21,035 nucleotides of DNA from Discostella pseudostelligera (lineage: Eukaryota > Bacillariophyta > Thalassiosirophyceae > Thalassiosirales > Thalassiosiraceae): positions 1 to 21,035 of the forward strand of contig JALLBK010000140.1 of the NCBI GenBank assembly GCA_036940085.1. The letters are read 5' to 3'. Position 1 is the first letter of the stretch, and the number at the start of each line of letters is the position of its first letter. The notes under the pieces were generated by a model. That model ran no database searches. It saw only the letters and a list, made by a program, of their open reading frames with translations, and was not told where the DNA came from. The position numbers and the translations under genes are program-made. Shown piece by piece: positions 1 through 8,582 of the stretch.

Positions 1-7
1 TTTTTTT

Positions 8-141
8 CGTCGTGTCTGTCCATCCCCCCTGAAGTACCAATTCCTACGTACGCAGAGAGTTTTTCAGTTGTGAGTTGTGTGTTCCCGCGCTATTTTTTTT
101 TTCCGTCCCGTCTGTCCGTCGCCCCCGAGGTAGCAATTCCT
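8..141. repeat. diverged direct repeat, two 38-bp units 96 bp apart
   Basis: Bases 8-45 and 104-141 align without gaps at about 31 of 38 positions. Both follow a run of seven or more T, share the core GTCTGTCC, and end in CAATTCCT. A CGCAGA block follows each copy. The shared T-run plus core suggests an old local duplication or two copies of a dispersed element, not a simple microsatellite. Confidence 0.6.
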
Positions 142-301
142 CCGCAGACTCGCCTCCGATTCCTTCCACGCGTCGCTCGCCGGGGAGCGTGACGGAGAGA
201 GGGAGAGAGAGACGCGAGGATTTTCTAATGTGTAAGATGGACGACAACAACAACATGACGTGAGGTGACGTGTCATGCTGGTAACGATGTGTTGGAAGGT
301 G

Positions 302-336
302 CATTGTATTTCATTGCATTGCATTGCATTGCATTG
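302..336. repeat. CATTG pentanucleotide tandem array
   Basis: Five perfect CATTG units run from 312 to 336. A degenerate unit (307-311) and one more perfect unit (302-306) lie just before. The array is about 150 bp upstream of the sulfotransferase start codon and has no coding role that I can see. Confidence 0.85.
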
Positions 337-485
337 AATGTGACCATTGACCACAAGAAGATTGCGATGACCATGCCATGATAGTGATAGGCAACACTAA
401 GGCAGATGCAGCGAGCAGCAATCAGTGAACCGCAAACGACCACAATAATACCCACGACGCCATTGCCATTGCCGCGAGGCAAACA

Positions 486-1451
486 ATGGCTCATACTTCA
501 CGCCACAAATTCCTATCTGCAGCATGTGCATGTACCTTCCTCTTCTTCGCGTCATTGGACGTCATGAGAAATACACGCCTATACATTGCCATAATCAATG
601 GTGTCTATCCTGATCCCAAAATATACACCGCTCCAAAACCAGGAGCATCATCAAATTCTACACCACCACATCCGTCATCCCTCCATGGTCTACGTGCCAT
701 TGTCACCGGCCTCGAACATTCCGGCACCACCCTCGTTGGCTTACTACTCATCAATACCCCCTGCATCATGGGCGCATACGAAACTGGCTACCTAGTCGCA
801 TCATCACCGAAACATATCGAAGAAGCCATTCCATGGTACGGTTGGAACGCGGCAGGAGCCAAAATCAAAGATATTGGTTATCGATTGACCAAGGAGAATA
901 TGGACATCATGAGGAAAACAGCCAACTTTCTAGACATGTACAAAATATTACGACAACGATCCTACTTGTTTAATGAATTGAACGAGGAAGAATATTGTAC
1001 CAAGCCAACAGAAATGATTGATAAGACACCACGATATGCCAATCCACAGTACTTTGAGGGTGTGTTAAAGAAGACTCCGGGGGTGCCAGTAATTGTCGCT
1101 AGGAAGAAATTTGATAAGTTGGCAGAATCATGGAGAAAGAGGGGGAGCATATTAACACAAGAATTCTATGATGAAACATATGAGAATGTACACAAGATGA
1201 AACTCAAATATCCAAATCGTATATTGGTAATTGACGAAGAAGATTTAATGGCACATCCTCGTGCGGTTATGATAGATGTCTTTCATCATGTGGGTTTAGA
1301 ATGGAATTCGGACTTTTTGCAAATGAAGGGATTGTTGAAGAAGTTTAGTAATGATACTAAAATGTTGGAACAAATTGAACGGTGGAAGTTTAGTCCGGGG
1401 AAACATTCACCAGATAGAGAACGGCAAGATAATGCGACGAGTGCAACATGA
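486..1451 (+). CDS. sulfotransferase-like protein, probable type II membrane protein
   Basis: This intact single-exon frame encodes 321 aa. Residues 9-24 are hydrophobic and fit a signal anchor, which would place the catalytic domain in the Golgi lumen. Residues 72-88 hold the P-loop-like PAPS 5'-phosphosulfate site (EHSGTTLV, compare RSGTT in the family). DKTPRY at 179-184 matches the conserved (E/D)KTP segment. Residues 202-216 (VIVARKKFDKLAESW) fit the 3'-phosphate site, with R206 and S215 as the expected contacts. The family transfers sulfate from PAPS to carbohydrates, proteins or small molecules; the acceptor here cannot be told. The ATG at 486 was chosen because it precedes the anchor segment. 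A paralog about 60% identical by eye over the C-terminal 100 residues lies at 20718-21035 on the other strand. Confidence 0.8.
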   Translation: MAHTSRHKFLSAACACTFLFFASLDVMRNTRLYIAIINGVYPDPKIYTAPKPGASSNSTPPHPSSLHGLRAIVTGLEHSGTTLVGLLLINTPCIMGAYETGYLVASSPKHIEEAIPWYGWNAAGAKIKDIGYRLTKENMDIMRKTANFLDMYKILRQRSYLFNELNEEEYCTKPTEMIDKTPRYANPQYFEGVLKKTPGVPVIVARKKFDKLAESWRKRGSILTQEFYDETYENVHKMKLKYPNRILVIDEEDLMAHPRAVMIDVFHHVGLEWNSDFLQMKGLLKKFSNDTKMLEQIERWKFSPGKHSPDRERQDNATSAT

Positions 1452-1837
1452 ACAGGATTGCTAAAATTGTCAGACTTGAATGAGAAATTGCTCTCTTCGA
1501 GAAATAGACTCGCTATTGAGTCCTCACAGTGGCTGCACGATGAAGTCAACTTCAGCCTCATGGATGAACTCCAGAGAGGCACGAAACATTTTGAGGTCAG
1601 AGATTGAATTGCTGGCTGTTGGATGCTGTGCTTTTGGATTTTGCATCTCATGGAGTGCGCGAGTGTCGAAAGAATGATTTCAGCTTCATGATGTCATGAA
1701 CGATGTCGACGAGAAGTCGAGGAGGCATGCGTTTGGAGACGGATGATGAAATAAGTTGCGTTTCCAGCTGAGAATGATTGCTCGACTTTGTTCATCCAGT
1801 AAAATGTAAAATGTAATATTTACAGAATACTTCCGGC
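1452..1837. other. convergent intergenic region
   Basis: This 386 bp stretch separates the 3' ends of the sulfotransferase and the PI3K-like gene, so it should contain both 3' UTRs. An open frame at 1480-1677 has no recognisable domain and I treat it as chance. An inverted repeat TGTAA-TAT-TTACA sits at 1812-1824, 13 bases beyond the PI3K-like stop codon. No RNA gene was seen. Confidence 0.6.
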
Positions 1838-4800
1838 TCAGAAATGTTTGCCCAATGAGTGCATCACATCCACTGCACGCCACATCTTTGACGTTATGCT
1901 CTTTTCGACGACATTTTCAATATATGCCAATGCGTCATCATCATTCAAGTCCAAGCGAAACCGACCACGCATAGCAAGGATGGCTTCTTCGGGTGGCTGA
2001 TTGATCGACAAATCTCCCAGGTTTGCATGCATCATGTTTAGTACGTGAGATAATAATGCATGGAGATTGTGATGCCGTCGCAGTGTGAGGAAGGCTGCCC
2101 CGACAAAAGATAGGAATTTGGAAAAATTGTCACTCTCATGTCCTCCAAAGCCTTTTATCATCTCATCGGTTATTCTGGTTCAGTTACGAGGGACGTGAAT
2201 AAGATACGTTAGACAAGAAGTTGGCAGGTGGTATCAAAACATGCACCGCATAGACTTTTACATACCTCATCGGCAAATATGTTTTGGGATCTTGACCCAA
2301 GATGAAAGAATAATCACAGTGCAGCAGGTTCCCGTTATGATGAAGTAAGATATTGTCAAGATGGCGGTCACCAACGCCCTGAGAACGATACAGCCGTTAG
2401 TGGAGAGGGTCTAGTTAGATCAATATCAAAGCAACAATATTCGACCTTACCAGTAAGTAGGTTATGACACAATAGCCAGCGCAGCTCTTCACGTAGGTTG
2501 CCATGACATCCTTCTTCACGAAATATGGAGCAGAGTCGTCATAGGCAGCACTTCGGAGGAAATCCTGAATGGGGTTGTCATAGACAGATCCATTGTACTT
2601 TTGGGGCAATCCGCGGAGGGACTGGTACTTGAACCAACGGTGACTTTGAGGAGGAATCTTTTCGCCGGGACGACCTAATACCTCATCAAGCGTAAAGGAT
2701 TCCCCAATTGCTCCGGCTTCGTCGGTTGGGGCTTCCTTGATCCGCGAGTTCTGACGCGAGCCATTATTGGATCCTGGATGGGAAGAGCCACTCGAGTTGC
2801 AAAGTTCAGATAGTGGTACCGTTCCTCGAACCCACTCAATGAAGCCCTAAGTGACGAATATGATAATGAGTGCTGGTAGACGTAAAGCAAATATAAAACA
2901 AAAAGAAGAATGCTTACGGTTTTACTGCCCACCGGTTGGCAAGAAAATGTCTTCAGTTTGAGATCCAATCCCGATGAAAGGAGAATTTGATTACATCTCT
3001 CAATGAATTGAATGGCAAGAAGCTCTTGCCGTAGGTCGTCTCCATGCTTGTACAGCAGCAAGCGCTTGATCGGCCGTTCGTTGTTGGAAACGACTTCTGC
3101 CCTAACGCGAAAATGAAGTTCCAAACCCTTCACATGCAACACATGCAAACAAGGAGTAGCATTAGCACCCGATTATCAAATCGGAATGAGCACTAGAGAG
3201 AGTCATTCTCACCTCTTCGCTTGGCGCAGATGCCTCAATCGTTTCTCCGTGTTGGTCGAACTCTTCCGCAATATCAAAACAGTTTACTTTGGTTCTAGCC
3301 TCGAAGGCCCCCCCATCATCCCGTTTCCAAGTCGGACATAGATCCACAAATCCACATCCCACATCATGCGCCTCCTCGTCGGAGAAGTTGGTGCCTTTCG
3401 ACAAGGTTGAAACTTTGAACGATAGTGTCTTGGGGTGTCCCCAGTTGGAGCTAGTCTCAAACACAAGTGTATTGTTCGTCGACCAACGCGAGAACACCGA
3501 GTCTTTCGATTTCCATTTACTATCACTGCAAAGGATGCGAAGGTGAAGGCATGTCAACAGAGGCTATGATCAAGGCGTATCTACAAGTGCAGCGGCGCTG
3601 GGCAACGATATTCGTAACTTACCTGACTCCAGACTCTTCGATGACTCCAGAGACTGCGCATTGAATGACAAATGCGTCCTTTACCTTGCTAGGCCATTGT
3701 TTACTGTGGACGCCCAATATTTCAAAGCTTGTCCGGTAAAGGGATTCTCCACTGCTGTTGCTGCGATTAAGAGTCTTTCTCTGCGATAGACCAGGTGAAC
3801 CCGACGCATGATACTCAGAATTGAAACACAGCAGCAATGGAAAATGCGCACTGGGTAATATAAAACACTCATCGACATTGACAGACGTTAGAAGTTCCGA
3901 TGGATCCACAGGGTTCAGAATGGGGAATCTCGTGCTTTCCAACAACGACAACTCTGACATTTCAGTATCTGCATCGATGCAATCCGGATGATTTAGCTTT
4001 GCAGAGGGAGACGGAGAATTGATGAGACGCAACTCAGAGCGAAAACTGTGAGTCACCGACGCCAAAGCACTCTCATTGCTCGCACTCCAAGAGTAGAGAG
4101 CCCAGTCAGCCATCTTCTGACTAAATGACTTCATGAGATTTCTCTCTATTGTCAAACAGCTATTGTCCAATTGTCGAAGTATCCAAGCCATGTTGTCGAA
4201 TTTTCTAGACAGAGACGTTGCTTCAGTAGCATGTTTGGATAGAGGAGGCGTGCCGGTCTGCGGTGGCGGCGGGGTACAATCAATTGTTTGCAAAGTCGAT
4301 GGAGCATTGTTTTTGTGAAACATAAATGGGAACGAGAACGATGTTTTCACCGAACTCTTGGGTGACTTTCTATGGTTGGAACTGCTGGTCGGTGAATGAC
4401 TACCACCAACCCTCGGGGCGGTAGTACTTTGATCAAACGAAGTAGATTGCTTCTTGGAGCTACGCGTGCTCTTGCCACTGTTCTTCAGCAAGCGTAGAAT
4501 ATTCTTGCTCTTATTCTTCTTTTGTTTCGACGTGCTGGAATCAGAGGTGGGTGGATTTTGATCATAATTTTCACATGATGAGCCTATTGAGTTCATTGCT
4601 GGTGCATCTCCGGACAAAGATTCCACTACTGAACTTTGATGTTGCCGCTCTTGCCCAACATCTCCATCCACGGTGTAATCTTCCAAACTTGCAGGGGAAG
4701 AAGGATTGAGGTCCTGAATTGGATACCGCCCATGATTACTGCCAAGCGTGCTCTCTGACGGAGATACTAACAGGTTCATGTAATCCAGTTGCTTCTGCTG

Positions 4801-7800
4801 TATCCTACTTGAAGTCGAGTTCGTCGATTCCCGACTTATCGGATATCCAGTGCTGAACTGTCGGTCATTCTCCGCGACGAGCCCGACTGACTTGTCAAAC
4901 ATTCGACTAGATAATCGGCGCTGAGCATATCGACAACATCGTATGGCAAGCTTCGACTGCTCGGACATTGAATCATGTGGAACCTTCTGTTCCTCTAGCT
5001 CGCCAATAAAAGACCGTAGTAAGAAGAATAACCGTTGGCATAAACTTATGTCGTTTAATGACTGGATTGATTGAATATGGAACGCATAAATAGGGAAGCG
5101 TGATAAACCATTAGAGAAACGATCTGATCGACGAATTGAGACGCGTGCAACACACACTCACCACATCGATCACAATATCCATTAGCATTTCACTCAGTCG
5201 CTGTCCCTTCTCTACCGCACCCATCATCGGCGAAATCGCCACTCCTAGTAACTGCAACAAATGTGCGTCAAACACCTCCTCGGCAGCCACAACTGTAGAA
5301 CTACCACTATTCTCATTCATTTTCGGCAGGGTGGTGTTGGCAATTTCCCATATCATACCCAGACATTCAGTGGGTGTAAATGGCGCACCTCCACGACAAC
5401 CTTGGTGTTCGCCATACTCTGTGATGCGTTCAAATGGTCCCCCGGTTCGAGTATATGTCGTCTCGCAGTAGGATCTAGCAGATTGATACGCCATCGAACG
5501 AGCCAATAATGCAAGCGCATTCCATTCCGATAACAACATGGCCGGGGGGAGTGCAGGACAGGGCGAAAAGCCCTTGGCTGAATTGTCCACCACATAACGC
5601 CGCGATGATGAGGAACCGTTATTGTTGCTTTGTCTCTTGATTAGGATATTGGACGCCGCTTCTGAAGACATTACCCCGGGGGGTAATATTCCGCCCCAGG
5701 CGACGAATGCGGCAACTTCCCCAATATTGGAGAAGGACAATTCGGTGCTACTACTATTCTTGCCTTTGTCAAGTATTCGCAAATCGCCGGTGGAATTACC
5801 ACACACCACCGTGTTAGTATCATCCACAAAGTCCATAGCCCCCGGTCCTGTACACGCGAACAATGTTTCTACCATGGCACTGCTATATTCGACTGGACGG
5901 GAACGTACCTCCACCCCCCGACTGAAACTGTTGATGCTATTGCTCTTTTTCATCGTCTTGGACGATGTTGAAGCTCCGGTATCGGTAGGAGCGGATTGAG
6001 GGAATTTATCCTCGCCGCCGCGTTCATGATAGCCAGACCGAGATGCTGCGGGAGTGTACCCCATGCTCAATGTGATGGATTCCTGTAATTTCCATTCCAT
6101 CCGACGAAAGAAGACGAGTATTCAAGTGAGCGTGTTAGTTCGGAATCATCGTCAAAGAAAGAAACTGCAGCAACCGCAACGACAGAAGCAGCGTTAACCG
6201 CAGCATTATTTCAACAAACCAACAAACTCACCCCATTCATAAACTTATCCCTCAAACACCGCGCAACACCGGCATGATCCAAAGTTCGCAATCCAAGGCT
6301 ATTCACACCCACCACCAATGATCCACGTCGTACTCCCGCCTCAGCCGCAATACTTCCCGGCGATACCTTGTGTACTAATGCAAAATTCCCACAGGGTGCC
6401 CAATGAATACCACGGAGTGGCTGTCCGGAAAGGAGAGTTGTTTGGTAGATAGTACCGGCTTTGTAGAAGCGGAGTAGGATTGGTTTTTTGACTTGGAGAG
6501 TCAAGGAATGATCGATGCCACCAGTAACATTGCCCCCGCTGTGGATAGTGCCCATACTGCTGCTGATGTTGCCGTTACTGTTCTTCAGAACGTGATTGTC
6601 CGACGATGAAGTGTTGTGGTTAGTAGTGCCCTTGAACAAGTTCTCATCCCCCCCAATTCCACTATTACCACCGCCGCCACCACTTCCAGAGAACAATCCA
6701 GCATATCTCCACAATCGTTCCAATGCTCGATCACTCCGTTCACCCAATAATCCCAATGTGCCATTAATATCTAATAAGATACTGCCGGGAGATATGCCGA
6801 CCGCGTAAGCCTCGGAATCGATTAAGATGGCATGCACGTATAAACCAAGGGGGATGCGTGTGATGGTGATGCCTAGTTTTTGTTTCGATGGTGGTTGGGT
6901 TGTGGAGGATTGTGATTGGGATTGTTGCGAGGATGAAGATGGGATTGCGGCGGTTGTGGTGGAAGAATTGGAGTTGGAAGTTTTTATTGTTCGAGCGGTG
7001 GAAGCAGATGCATTCGTCATTCCATTAGGCTTGTTGGCTGTGCCACTATTCCCCTTTTCGGAAAATTCTTCTGCAGATGTTGTTCGTTGCCCAGCACCAC
7101 ATTGTTGTCCATCCTTCGATTGAAGCACTGCACCATAGGTAACATGATGCGGTATTCCCGCTGCACCCACTCCCTGACGGACGGCAATATCAACCATGCT
7201 CGTCTTTCCTTTCCGCGGTTTCTCTGCATTATCATAATTGTTGTTGTTGTTGGAAGGGAAATAATCTTTACCAAAAATGGCATCCACCCAGTCACTACGA
7301 ATGTCGTCCCGGAACGTGGTGGTGGTATTGTAATCATGCTCATAGTCGATGGAATATTTATGCAGGTCGTCATCGGCATCGTTGGAGCTGTCGTTGCCCT
7401 CGTCATTTGCACCACCCGCAGCAGTATCATTATCATTATTGTTCGAATTAGACTGTGGCGGTCGGCGTCGAGAATGTCGGGAGGCTGACGTCTCCGGGGG
7501 GAGCATTACTAATCCCGCCTTTGGGTCCATGACGAAATGACCCCGGGATGTGGGCACCAGTGTCGTCGTAGTAGTACTACTAGGCATGGTAGCGAATCCG
7601 GCGAATGGCATAGTTGTAGAGGTAGTGGGGTTCGCTATGACGTTGGAAATGCCGCCTCGGCAATTATTCGAAGTGTTGCTTTGGTGGGTGGTGGCAGAGG
7701 TATTGGTATTGGTGCGAATGCCGTCGCCGCTCTCGTGAGTATTCTGTTTACGAACAAGGTAGTAATCGTACGATGCCTTGGCCAGCAAGAAGGTCAAGAC

Positions 7801-7809
7801 GACTACCAT
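1838..7809 (-). CDS. PDZ-PDZ-class III-type PI3-kinase fusion, 8 exons, 1768 aa
   Basis: Exons on the minus strand: 7809-6232, 6082-5162, 5061-3623, 3525-3213, 3127-2918, 2846-2451, 2378-2266, 2174-1838. They sum to 5307 bases in one frame. Residues 1-308 are low-complexity after a short hydrophobic N-terminus. PDZ-like domains lie at about 312-449 (split by a Gly/Ser/Asn insert) and 466-537. Residues 540-1215 match nothing I recognise and include basic/Ser-rich stretches. The kinase N-lobe starts near 1215 ([16 protein letters not shown] at 1231-1246). A C2-like insert follows at about 1277-1376, then YKHGDDLRQ (1443-1451), [25 protein letters not shown], and [13 protein letters not shown] with DYS in place of DFG. 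The C-lobe ends in FRLDL and [18 protein letters not shown] and FRLDL are closest to Vps34, which makes PI3P on endosomes and autophagosomes. Vps34 is about 890 aa; its N-terminal C2 and helical domains are not recognisable here. The start at 7809 follows an in-frame stop, but an upstream exon is possible. Lipid specificity is inferred. Confidence 0.8.
2175..2265 (-). other. intron 7 of PI3K-like gene
   Basis: 91 bp, GTATGT...ACCAG. Removing it joins PMR to [11 protein letters not shown], the same order as PPMKLxxEMVEGMGG in Vps34. That supports the exact junction. Confidence 0.85.
2379..2450 (-). other. intron 6 of PI3K-like gene
   Basis: 72 bp, GTAAGG...TCTCAG, phase 0, with CTAAC branch-like sites. 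Removal rebuilds [16 protein letters not shown], an uninterrupted Vps34-type catalytic loop. Confidence 0.92.
2847..2917 (-). other. intron 5 of PI3K-like gene
   Basis: 71 bp, GTAAGC...CTTAG, phase 0. Removal joins VGSKT to [15 protein letters not shown], matching the kinase hinge region of PI3Ks. Confidence 0.9.
3128..3212 (-). other. intron 4 of PI3K-like gene
   Basis: 85 bp, GTGAGA...GTGAAG, with a TGCTAAT branch-like site. It joins APSEE to GLELHFRV in phase 0. The acceptor is less certain than the others because an in-frame alternative upstream AG cannot be fully excluded. Confidence 0.7.
3526..3622 (-). other. intron 3 of PI3K-like gene
   Basis: 97 bp, GTAAGT...TTGCAG, phase 2. It joins EESGV to SDSKWKS inside the C2-like insert and keeps the frame. 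Confidence 0.85.
5062..5161 (-). other. intron 2 of PI3K-like gene
   Basis: 100 bp, GTGAGT...ATCCAG, phase 0. It joins MDIVIDV to SLNDISLCQ. No homology guides this junction; it rests on splice signals and frame. Confidence 0.7.
6083..6231 (-). other. intron 1 of PI3K-like gene, joins PDZ exon to kinase exons
   Basis: 149 bp, the longest intron here, GTGAGT...TTACAG with a GAACTAAC branch-like site. Removal gives [17 protein letters not shown], which completes the last strand of the second PDZ-like domain. The PDZ fold spans the junction, so the PDZ and downstream exons belong to one gene. Confidence 0.78.
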
Positions 7810-8492
7810 GAATAGCTATTTCTATCGAGGATGAAATGGTTCATTGTTGCCATGGGGATACACACAGATACACACGCATTGCTCGGGCTATGAACCACAG
7901 CTTTTTGGCATCGGCATCGACGCCATCTTGTGTGCTGTTTTTTTTGGCGGTGAACCGTGCGTGTCCTTGCTTTTTTGCCGAGGAAGCAAGGAAAACAAGA
8001 AGCAACAGCAAAAAATAGGGAGACCTTGAGCCCGCTTTCTCGATTTTGCATTTCTCGCTTCCAAGACACCATCTCGAGAATGGGCGGGAGATATATTGAC
8101 TCGACTCTTGTCAGTGACGTGGTTGAAGGTGGTGGTGTTAAATATCTTTTTAATTTTATTTCAAAATCTCTTAAGTATCTTTTCAACTGCAAATTTTAAT
8201 TTTAAAGTTGACGGACAGACGTATCAAATTGGCGGGAGACACGAACTTCCGCCTGTCTGGCGAGCGATCTCTCCGCCGGCATCGACGAAGCGACAAGCGA
8301 CGACGATGGACGACGACCATGGCGACGTCCGCCGGCCTCCGCCGACCCTACTAGCCATAATACCTATCAAATGCACGATTATGTATTCATTTCCCCAATT
8401 CGTCTTCTTCATAAGTGCATTATTATTCCAGTATTCATCTGCGCGACACCAAAATTTATGCTGACGCTTAGGTGTGTCTGTCTGAGCTCAAA

Positions 8493-8513
8493 CTGCGACC
8501 TGTGACCTGCGAC
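8493..8513 (+). repeat. three tandem heptamers CTGYGAC
   Basis: Units CTGCGAC, CTGTGAC and CTGCGAC follow each other without gaps, 70-90 bp upstream of the ATM start codon. The position would suit a promoter or leader element, but no function is shown. Confidence 0.6.
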
Positions 8514-8534
8514 AGAATACAGTATCATTATCAT

Positions 8535-8555
8535 ATCATCATCATCATCATCATC
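8535..8555 (+). repeat. ATC trinucleotide microsatellite
   Basis: Seven perfect ATC units end 27 bp before the ATM start codon, preceded by looser TATCAT sequence from 8523. It probably lies in the 5' leader and may vary in length between strains. Confidence 0.9.
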
Positions 8556-8582
8556 GGGTGCTATTGAACCAATACCATCAGC

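Larger units (their letters stand above)
1..485. other. non-coding flank upstream of the sulfotransferase gene
   Basis: I see no convincing gene in this stretch. Short open frames on both strands are low-complexity and match no family I recognise. It holds a diverged direct repeat (8-45 and 104-141), a purine-rich GA tract near 193-211, and a CATTG pentamer array (302-336). The sulfotransferase promoter and 5' leader should lie here, but I cannot point to a TATA box or a start site. Confidence 0.6.
7810..8582. promoter_or_regulatory. divergent intergenic region between PI3K-like and ATM genes
   Basis: This 773 bp region lies between two head-to-head start codons and must carry both promoters unless upstream exons exist. 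It contains a GC-rich block near 8265-8345, AT-rich sequence near 8138-8215 with a 16-bp near-direct repeat (8138-8153 and 8171-8186, 14 of 16 matching), a triple heptamer at 8493-8513 and an ATC microsatellite at 8535-8555. Open frames here on both strands lack recognisable domains. No core promoter motif could be assigned. Confidence 0.6.

Noticed and set aside
75..263. Small plus-strand open frame (62 codons)
   Set aside because: Low-complexity Arg/Ser composition from the GA-rich tract and no recognisable domain.
1480..1677. Open frame of 65 codons in the convergent gap
   Set aside because: No domain and no homology recognised; it lies where the 3' UTRs are expected.
1838..5061. PI4-kinase beta identity for the kinase domain
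   Set aside because: [19 protein letters not shown] and FRLDL fit class III PI3K better than the PI4K motif QVKDRHNGN.
6827..7815. Several plus-strand open frames opposite the PDZ exon
   Set aside because: They are shadows of the Asn/Ser/Thr-rich coding repeats on the minus strand.
7803..8192. Minus-strand frame of 129 codons upstream of the PI3K-like gene, as an extra coding exon
   Set aside because: Basic, low-complexity sequence with no domain; I could not identify a convincing splice pair into the PDZ exon.
8096..8464. Plus-strand frame of 122 codons in the divergent region
   Set aside because: AT-rich then GC-rich composition with no recognisable motif; probably chance within promoter sequence.
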